From Paraburkholderia acidicola (GTDB lineage Bacteria; Pseudomonadota; Gammaproteobacteria; Burkholderiales; Burkholderiaceae), in assembly GCF_002362315.1 (NCBI RefSeq), contig NZ_MTZV01000006.1, positions 2,108,001 to 2,172,000 on the forward strand: DNA of 64,000 nt. Direction: 5' to 3'. The position numbers were made by a program, and so were the translations under genes. Of the stretch, positions 43,599 through 52,200 are shown piece after piece. Within the stretch, counting starts at the first letter, position 1. Each line of letters starts with the position of its first letter. Under the pieces are notes generated by a model. That model was given only the letters and a program-made list of their open reading frames with translations, ran no database searches and was not told the DNA's origin.

Positions 43599-44611
43599 AC
43601 ATCGGGATCGTCAACGACTTGCCGCTCGCGGTCGAAGCGATACGCCGCGCGATCGCGTTACGCCCCGAGCATCGCGTGCTCTGGGTGGCGCCCGACGGCG
43701 CACACGCCGTCGATTTCTGCGCGGCACAGCCGCCCGACATCGTGCTGATGGATCTCGTGATGCCCGGATTCGACGGTGTCGAAGCCACGCGGCGCATCAT
43801 GGCGTCGCGCACGCCGTGCGCGATCCTCGTCGTGACGAGCAGCGTCGGTGCGAACGCGTGGCGTGTTTATGAAGCGATGGGTGCAGGTGCGCTCGACGCG
43901 GTCGACACACCGACGCTCGGCGACCACACACTCGCGGACAGCTCGCAACCGTTGCTCGAGAAGATCGACCAGATTGGCCGGCTGCTCGAGCAGCCGGTGG
44001 TGCGACGCGCGACGACATTGGCGCCGCGCGCAACGGGTAACGCCTCGATGCTGGTGGCGATCGGCGCATCGGCGGGCGGCCCGACTGCGCTCGCAACGGT
44101 GCTCGGTAAATTGCCCGCGGATTTTCGTGCGGGGATCGTGATCGTGCAGCACGTTGACAAGGCGTTTGCGGAAGGCATGGCGCAATGGCTCGATGGCCAG
44201 ACACCGTTGCGCGTGCGCGTGGCCCAGACCGGCGACCGGCCGCAGCCTGGCGAAGCACTGCTTGCGGCGACCAACGATCATCTGAACCTCACGCGCACCG
44301 GTACGCTCGATTACGCGCGCGAGCCTGCCGACACACCATATCGACCGTCGGTGGATGTGTTTTTTCACAGCGTGGTCCAGCACTGGCAGGCCCACGCGAT
44401 TGGCGTGCTGCTCACCGGCATGGGGCGCGACGGTGCGATCGGGCTGAAGGCAATGCGTGCGAAGGGCTACCACACGATTGCGCAGGACGAAGCGACGAGC
44501 GCGGTGTTCGGCATGCCGAAAGCCGCGGCCGCGCTCGGTGCGGCGCGCTCGATCTTGCCGCTCGATAAAGTAGCGGGCGAACTGTTGGCGCTGGTTAAAA
44601 AATCACAATGA
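43595..44611 (+). CDS. wspF: CheB-type methylesterase WspF
   Basis: This 338-residue negative regulator strips methyl groups from WspA. Its receiver domain has Asp53 in IVLMDLVMPGFDGVE. The esterase domain carries the Ser in AIGASAGGPTALATVL, the His in VIVQHVDKAFAEGMA and the Asp in LTGMGRDGAIGL. It overlaps wspE by 4 bases. Loss of WspF is the classic route to wrinkly, high-c-di-GMP variants in Pseudomonas. All catalytic positions are intact here. Confidence 0.94.
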   Translation: MNIGIVNDLPLAVEAIRRAIALRPEHRVLWVAPDGAHAVDFCAAQPPDIVLMDLVMPGFDGVEATRRIMASRTPCAILVVTSSVGANAWRVYEAMGAGALDAVDTPTLGDHTLADSSQPLLEKIDQIGRLLEQPVVRRATTLAPRATGNASMLVAIGASAGGPTALATVLGKLPADFRAGIVIVQHVDKAFAEGMAQWLDGQTPLRVRVAQTGDRPQPGEALLAATNDHLNLTRTGTLDYAREPADTPYRPSVDVFFHSVVQHWQAHAIGVLLTGMGRDGAIGLKAMRAKGYHTIAQDEATSAVFGMPKAAAALGAARSILPLDKVAGELLALVKKSQ

Positions 44612-44649
44612 GAGGCAGTAAGACTACCTGAGTCAGTCGAGGGGTGAAT

Positions 44650-45753
44650 ATGGATACAGATCGAAGCGGCGAGCCTGACCAGGGTGGCCGCATCAAGACC
44701 GAGGAAGGTGTACATCCGACGCTCGACGCGGTCCATGCCGCGCTGCAGACACCGCTGGCGTCGGCCGTGCCCGCGATGGTTCTGCTCGTCGACGACCAGG
44801 CGATCGTTGCCGAAGCGGTGCGCCGCGCGCTGGCCAACGAGGAGGGCATCGACTTCCACTACTGCGCGCACTCCGACGAGGCGATGCATGCCGCGGTGCA
44901 GACGCGGCCGACCGTGATCCTGCAGGATCTCGTGATGCCTGGCACAGACGGGCTCACGCTCGTGAAGGCGTATCGTGCCAATCCTGCGTTGCGCGACGTA
45001 CCGATCATCGTGCTGTCGACCAAGGAAGAACCGGTCATCAAGAGCGCGGCGTTCGCGACCGGTGCAAACGATTACCTCGTGAAACTGCCCGATCGCATCG
45101 AACTGGTGGCGCGCATTCGTTATCACTCGCGTTCGTATGTGAACCTGCTGCAACGCGATGAAGCGTATCGCGCGTTGCGGCAATCGCAGCAGCAACTGCT
45201 CGAAGCGAATCTCGAACTGCGGCGCCTCACGCATTCGGATGGTCTGACCGGACTGTCGAACCGGCGCTATCTCGACGAGTATCTGAGCGCCGAATGGCGG
45301 CGCGGTCTGCGCGATCGATCGGAGCTGTCGCTGCTGATGATCGATGTCGACAATTTCAAGCTGTACAACGATACGTACGGGCACGTCGCTGGCGATGAAG
45401 TGCTCAAGCAGATCGCGGCGACGGTGGAAGGGTGCCTCGGTCGCGCGGGGGATCTCGCGGCGCGCTTCGGCGGTGAGGAGTTTGCGGTGGTGTTGCCGGG
45501 TACGTCGATGGGCGGCGTGAAGCTGCTTGCCGAGAAAATCCGCGCGGGGATCGAGGCGCTGCAGTTGCCGCACCGGCAATCGTCGACGGGGGACTACGTG
45601 ACGATCAGTATCGGCGGTGCGACGGTCGTGCCCGAGATCGAAGCGGCGATGACGTCGTTGATCGAAGCCGCCGATGTTGCGCTGTATCAGGCGAAGCGGG
45701 ATGGGAAGAATTGTGTGGTTGTGAATGCGGATCCGCATGCGATGCGGGATTAA
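44650..45753 (+). CDS. wspR: response regulator / diguanylate cyclase WspR
   Basis: This 367-residue output protein makes cyclic-di-GMP from GTP when phosphorylated. The receiver has acid pocket LLVDDQ and Asp93 in VILQDLVMPGTDG. A helical stalk (YRALRQSQQQLLEANLELRR) links to the GGDEF domain, whose active site is GGEEF (274-278), with an intact inhibitory RxxD site RAGD at 265-268. ATG 44650 follows AGGGG; GTG 44644 is an alternative. It lies 38 bases after wspF. The arrangement matches Pseudomonas WspR. Confidence 0.94.
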   Translation: MDTDRSGEPDQGGRIKTEEGVHPTLDAVHAALQTPLASAVPAMVLLVDDQAIVAEAVRRALANEEGIDFHYCAHSDEAMHAAVQTRPTVILQDLVMPGTDGLTLVKAYRANPALRDVPIIVLSTKEEPVIKSAAFATGANDYLVKLPDRIELVARIRYHSRSYVNLLQRDEAYRALRQSQQQLLEANLELRRLTHSDGLTGLSNRRYLDEYLSAEWRRGLRDRSELSLLMIDVDNFKLYNDTYGHVAGDEVLKQIAATVEGCLGRAGDLAARFGGEEFAVVLPGTSMGGVKLLAEKIRAGIEALQLPHRQSSTGDYVTISIGGATVVPEIEAAMTSLIEAADVALYQAKRDGKNCVVVNADPHAMRD

Positions 45754-45797
45754 CGCGGGCGGTGTGGATCGAGATGATGGTTTCCTCGCTATCGGCA

Positions 45798-46036
45798 ATG
45801 AAGGAATCGCGGCCTTTAACTGTCGTTCATATCAACGGCTCGATTAATAGCGGGAAATCTACGGTGATCGGGGTGCACGTGTGCTGAGGCGCGAGGAGCG
45901 CGAACGTATCGTCGAGATGTATGCGCAGGGATATCAGGCGCGGGCGTTCAGTGACGTTGTTCGCGATAACGCCGGCCTGTCTGCTGAAGAAACGGCGGCG
46001 TGCATTGCGGCGTATCTGGTGGACGAACGTCATTGA
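45798..46036 (+). pseudogene. deleted, frameshifted P-loop kinase remnant
   Basis: The plus frame from ATG 45798 gives RPLTVVHINGSINSGKST, a clear Walker-A start, but stops at 45885. In another frame (from about 45866) the sequence reads DRGARVLRREERERIVEMYA and continues GYQARAFSDVVRDNAGLSAE to TGA 46034-46036. It therefore preserves the C-terminal third of the same kind of protein. The middle, about 100 residues by comparison with shikimate/adenylylsulfate-kinase-like proteins, has been deleted and the frame is broken near 45864-45870. It is non-functional. Confidence 0.75.
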
Positions 46037-46257
46037 GGCTTGCTTTACTCGCTCAACACTCTGCAAGTTGTCGTGCACCGCGTTGCTGCCTAAAAAATGG
46101 CGGTAGGCGCACTTCCGCCCTTATTCATAGATCCTCCTGGTGATGCTTGTTTGCTAACGCTGTTTCTCGCGTTGGCAATTGTTCACAAATACCGTTCCCG
46201 GCTTCGCTACTCTTACGCGCAGACCAGAACCTGCGCGTGAATCGCACGCCGTGAATA

Positions 46258-49200
46258 ATGAACAAGAACTGCTATCGGGTTATCTTCAATCGCGCTCGGG
46301 GCGCGCTCATGGTGGTGCAGGAGAATGGCCTGGCGCCGCACGCCGCGGGCAATCGTAGTGCATCTGGTGCGCTGGTTGTTTCCGCGATACTGCAAGTGAC
46401 ACGGCGCCCGATAGCGCTGGCTGCCATGCTGCTACTGGGTGTGCCAGCAATCGCCATGGCCCAGATTGTCGCCGCGCCCGGTTCCGGCGCGCACGTGATC
46501 CAGACACAGAACGGCTTGCCCCAGGTCGACGTGGCGCGTCCCTCGGGTGCGGGGGTGTCGGTCAACACCTACAACCAGTTCGACGTGCAGAGGGCCGGCG
46601 CGATCCTGAACAACTCGCCTACGATTGTGCAGACCCGGCAGGCGGGTTATATCAACGGAAATCCGAACTTCGGGGCCAACGACGCGGCCAGGATCATCGT
46701 CAACCAGGTCAACAGCAATAATCCGTCGCAGTTGCGAGGGTTTGTTGAAGTTGCAGGTCAACGTGCAGACGTGGTGATTGCGAATCCGTCGGGCCTGATG
46801 GTGGATGGTGGTGGATTCATCAATACTGGCCGCGCGACGCTAACGACCGGGCTACCGTTCTACGGGGTGGACGGCTCGCTCGCTGGTTTCAATGTTAACC
46901 GCGGCCTCGTCACGGTGGCGGGTTCGGGGCTGAATGCGTCGGGTGTCGATCGTGTCGACCTCATTGCGCGGGCAGTAGAAGCGAATGCCGCAATCTACGC
47001 GAATAACCTGGGCGTCCTCACCGGCGCGAATCAGGTCAACCATGACGCGTTGGCGACCTCGCGCATTCAGGGCGAAGGTGCTGCACCCGCCGTTTCCATC
47101 GATATCGGTCAGCTCGGCGGGATGTACGCGAACCGGATTTTCCTGGTGGGTACGGAGGGTGGTGTCGGTGTTCGCAACGCCGGCACGATCGCAGCAGACG
47201 CGATGGGCCTGACGCTGACAACTGAAGGTCGGCTGGTGCAGGCGGGCACGATCAGTGCGCTCGGCAACGTTGCGGTATCGGCGGCGGGTGGTATCGGGAA
47301 TACGGGCACGACGTATAGCCAGCAGTCCGTGTCGCTGAACACCGGTGCGGATATGGCAAACAGCGGCACGCTCGCCGCGCAACGCCATGTGGGCGTGAAT
47401 GCGGGTTCGGTGGATTCGACGGGATCGATCGGCGCGGGTGTGGACAGCGATGGCGTGCTCACGCAAGCCGGGGATCTGCAGATCACAACGACAGGCCAGT
47501 TGAGCGCGACTGGCAGGAACGTCACGGGCGGCAACGCGACGCTAAAGGGCTTCGCGGTGAATCTTGCCGGCAGTACAACAGCCGCGAACGGCAACCTGTC
47601 GCTGACCGCCGCGACTGGCGACGTCAATCTCGCAAACGCGACGACGATTGCCCAGGGGAGCGTCACGGTGAACGCGGCGAGCGCGTTCATCAACGACTAC
47701 GGCGAGGTGTCGGCGGGCACGAATCTCCATGCGACAGGGTTGCAATCCATCGACAACAGCAGCGGCTCGCTGAAGGCGGGCCAGCACGTGGTCGTTGATG
47801 CAGGTTCGCGTCTCACCAATGCGGGTGGCACGATAGCCGGTCAGGTGGCTACGGTAAACGGGACCACGATAGACAACAGTACCGGGACCGTACAGGCCGT
47901 GCAGGTCACGTTGAACGGCACCGATCTCGTCAATCACGGGGGCACGGTCACGCAAACGGGCACCGGCCTGACGACCGTCAACGTGAGCGGTACGCTCGAT
48001 AATTCGAATGGCGGCGTGCTTCAGACCGGCAGCACGAACCTGACGCTAGCCCCTGCTGAACTGATCAATTCGGGCGGCACGATTGCGCATGCGGGTGATG
48101 GCACGTTGACGATAGCGCCGGGTGTTGGCACGGGTCATCTGAAAAACGATTCCGGTCTCATCGCCAGTAAAGGGCAAGCGGTCGTGAACGCGGGCGACCT
48201 GAACAACGCGCAAGGGATCCTGTCGGCGCAGCGCGGCATCAATGCCACAGTCAGGGGCGACATCGACAACACCAAGGGTTTGATACGGTCGGACACGGAG
48301 CTATTTCTCGCGAACGGCGGCGCACTCGTGAACCGGGCAGGTCATATCCAGGCGGGCCAGACGACGGCAGACGACACGGGCACACTCGATGTCCAGTCCG
48401 CGTCGATAGACAACACTGACGGTTCCATCAACAACCTCGGCACCGGCCGGATGAACGTACAGGGTGGTAGCCGGATCGTGAACAGCCATGCTGGCGGCGT
48501 GAGCGGCATGGGCAGGATCACCGGTAACGGTGAGGTGACGATCGACGCAACATCGATCACAAACGACCATGGCGGACAGTTGAGCGGTGCCTCGCTGCGC
48601 GTCAGGGGGACGACACTCGATAACCGGGGCGGACAGATCGGTAACGTGGAGAAGTCGACGGGCGACGTGGACGTGACGATGACCGGTGCAATCACGAACA
48701 CAGAAGGACAGATCAGCTCGACGTATGACCTCACCGTAACGGCGAGCACTCTGGCGGGGGGCGGAGCGTACAACGCGACCCACGACGTGACCGTGAATCT
48801 GCGCCCCGAAGGAAGTGCCCCTGGGGTGCACGCCGAAGGAAGCGCCCCGGGCGGAGGGGGCAATTTCATTGCTTCGCCTGACGTGCAGTTCAATGCCGGC
48901 CACGACCTGTCGTTCACGTTACCCGGCCAGTTTATCAATGGCGCGAACCTGCAATCGGTCAACAACCTGAGCGTCGAGGCGCAGAACATCTCGAACACCG
49001 GTTCGATGCAGGCGGGCGCCCTGCTGCGCACGCACTCGACCGATCTGACCAACACCGGCACGATGATCGGCGGCAGCGTGTCGCTGGCCGCAGGCGGCAC
49101 GCTGTCGAACCTGGACACGAAGGCCCTGATCGGTGCATCGGACAGCGACGGTACACTCGAAATCCTCGCGCGCCTCATCGAAAACCGTGACGACAGCACG

Positions 49201-52200
49201 GCGACCGACACGATTGCGCAGCCGGCGATCTTCGGTCTGGGCAGGGTCGTGCTGGCGGGTGGCAAGGACGCGGACGGAAATTACACAAACGCGGCACGGG
49301 TCAACAACGTGTCGGCGCTGCTCCAGTCAGGCGGCGATATGGCACTGCACGCCGACCGGGTGCTGAACACACGGCGCGAGATGAAGACATCGGGCATCAC
49401 CAGCGAGATCGACCCGGCCGCGCTGGAGCAGTACGGCATCAGCATGAAGGGCTGTGCAGCCTACTACGTGGAGGCGTGTTCCGGCCACGACGTGGGCTGG
49501 ATCAGGCTGACGCGTAACCCGGAAAAACCTGAGTACGATCCCGCGCCCTTCATCGCGAAGCTGCGGACCCTGCCAGGCGGGCTGTACACCGACCCGCCTC
49601 ACGAGGGTCGGTGGAATAGCGGCTATCAGTACACGACCTACGAGGGTAAGGCGGTCGCGAATACCGTGACGCAGATCAGCCCGGCCGGGCAGATCATCTC
49701 GGGCGGCGTGATCGATACGGCGTCGGTCGGGGCGATGCAAAACCTCTGGAGCAACATCGCCTCGGCGGGTGACTTCATTGCGCCCGCCAGCTACGAAACG
49801 GATGGCTGGAAAGCCACCGGGCAGCAGGCGCCGGGCGTGACCGTCACCTACTCCGGGCACTACCACTACAACAACTACAACAACACCAGACGTAACTGGA
49901 CGTTGCCGTTTGGCGATGCGCGGTTTGTTGGCCAGCGTCCTCGCGGCTACGCGCAGGCCGCGCCCGCCGACGTCCGGCAATACAGCCTGCCGGGTTACGA
50001 ATCGACCTGGGGCGCGAACGGGAAACTGACTGGCACAGACGTGAGCATCAACAACACGGCCGGCAATGCGGGGCTTCCGTCGCTGGGTCTGCTTCCCGGC
50101 CAGTCGGTGCCCGGGTTGACGATAGCCCCGCTCATCGGGAGTGCCAGTGGGGCATCGATACAGGGAGGTCCACCAACGATCGTCGATCCGGTCATCGCCA
50201 GCGCGACAGCACTGAACGTACTGACCAGCCTGACGATCCCGCGAGGCGGGCTGTACAGGCCGAACCCGTCGCCCGGCGCGGGCTACATGATCGAAACAAA
50301 CCCGGCATTCACGAACCAGAAGAGTTTCATATCGAGCGATTACTTCTTCAACCAGATCGGAGTGGATCTGATCCATATCCCGAAGCGACTGGGTGACGGG
50401 TTCTACGAGCAGCAACTGGTGCGCAACCAGGTGACGGCGCTTACCGGCCGTGCCGTGCTGGGCCCGTACACCGATCTTCAGACGATGTACCAGTCGCTCA
50501 TGACGGCCGGAGCAGCGCTTGACAGGCAGCTTGACCTGCCGGTCGGCGCGAGCCTGTCGGCGGCTCAGGTGTCGACGCTGACGGGCAACGTGATCATGAT
50601 GGAAACGCGCGTGGTCGACGGCCAGTCGGTACTGGTACCGGTGGTCTACCTCGCGAAGACGAACCAGCAGAACATCAACGGCCCGTTGATTACCGCGACC
50701 GATATCGATTTCCAGAACACGCAGTCGTTCGCGAACAGCGGCACAGTGAAGGCGGATAACACGCTGTCGGTCCAGGGCAGGCAGATCGACAACGCATTGG
50801 GCGCGCGGCAAAGCGCCGGGCTGATGTCGCTGATGACGACGGGTAATGTCGATCTGACTTCGGCCAACGTGAAGGCCGGCAGTCTGGCGTTGAATGCGGG
50901 TGGCGACCTGATTCTCGATACAGCGACGAGGACGGATAACCGGGTCAGTCGCGATGGAGCAACAAGTGTCGTGACCACGCTGGGGCCAACCGCCAGACTG
51001 GACGTCGCGAACGATGCATCGATCGCCACCGGCGGCAACTTCCGGCAGAACGCGGGCAACCTGACGGTTGGCGGCAATCTCGAGACCGGTATCGGCGGTA
51101 ACTGGGCACTCGGCACGCAACAGACCGGTGAACACAAGACCGTACGACGCGCGAACGGCGTGTCGGACACGGATATCAACAATGTCACGGGTAGTACCGT
51201 GAAAGTGGACGGCGTTTCCGACATCAGCGTCGGCGGTGACCTGACCGCGCGCGGCGCGCAGATCGACCTGAACGGTGGCGGCACGATCGCGGCTGAGGGG
51301 AGCGTCTCGCTATTGACTGCGAGCGCGACCACGACCGTGAACAACAACAGTTCGAGCAGCGATCGTCGCCGTAGCTCTGCCGCGGCGGAACACGCGGTGG
51401 ATCAGCGGTTGACCGGCACGACGCTCAGGAGCGGCGACGCGCTCAACATTGTGTCGGGCAAGGACATCACGTTGAGTGGCAGCACGCTTAGGCTCGACAA
51501 AGGTCGAGCGACGCTGGATGCGAAGGGTGACGTGAATGTCGAATCGGCGACCGAAACGCGCGCAATCAATTCGCACGAAACACATAGCCGCAGCGGTCTC
51601 GTCAGTGGCACGAAGGTGGCGAGCGGAGTCGATCAGACGGCGACGTATAACCTCTCCAGTGCGATTTCGGCGGATGGGGTGACGATTGCAGGTGGTCGCG
51701 ATATCAACGTCACGGGCAGCACGATTGTGGGCACGGATGACGTGAAGCTGAAGGCAGTACGCGATGTCAACCTCAGGACCTCGCAGGACACCGTTCAATC
51801 GTCCGGTTACTACCGGAAAAAGGACACGGGTCTGCTGTCGAACGGCGGTCTGTCAGTCTCGATCGGCTCGCAGTCGATGACCGATCGTCAGCAATCGTCC
51901 AGCGTGACGAACAACGCGAGTTCGGTCGGCGCACTGAATGGCAACCTGTCGATCGAAGCCGGCAACAACGTCAATGGAACGGCCGCGATGCTTCACGCCG
52001 GCAACGACGTGGAAATACTCGGCACACGGGTCCGGCTGGATGCGGCGCACGACACGATGGATCAGGGCAGCCAGCAGCAATACAGACAGGCGGGTGTGAC
52101 GGTGGGCATCACCAATCCAGTCGTGGCAGCAGTGCAGACCGGGCGGCAGATGGCGAATGCGGCGCAAAGCGTCGACGGCGATCCACGGCTGCTGGCGCTT

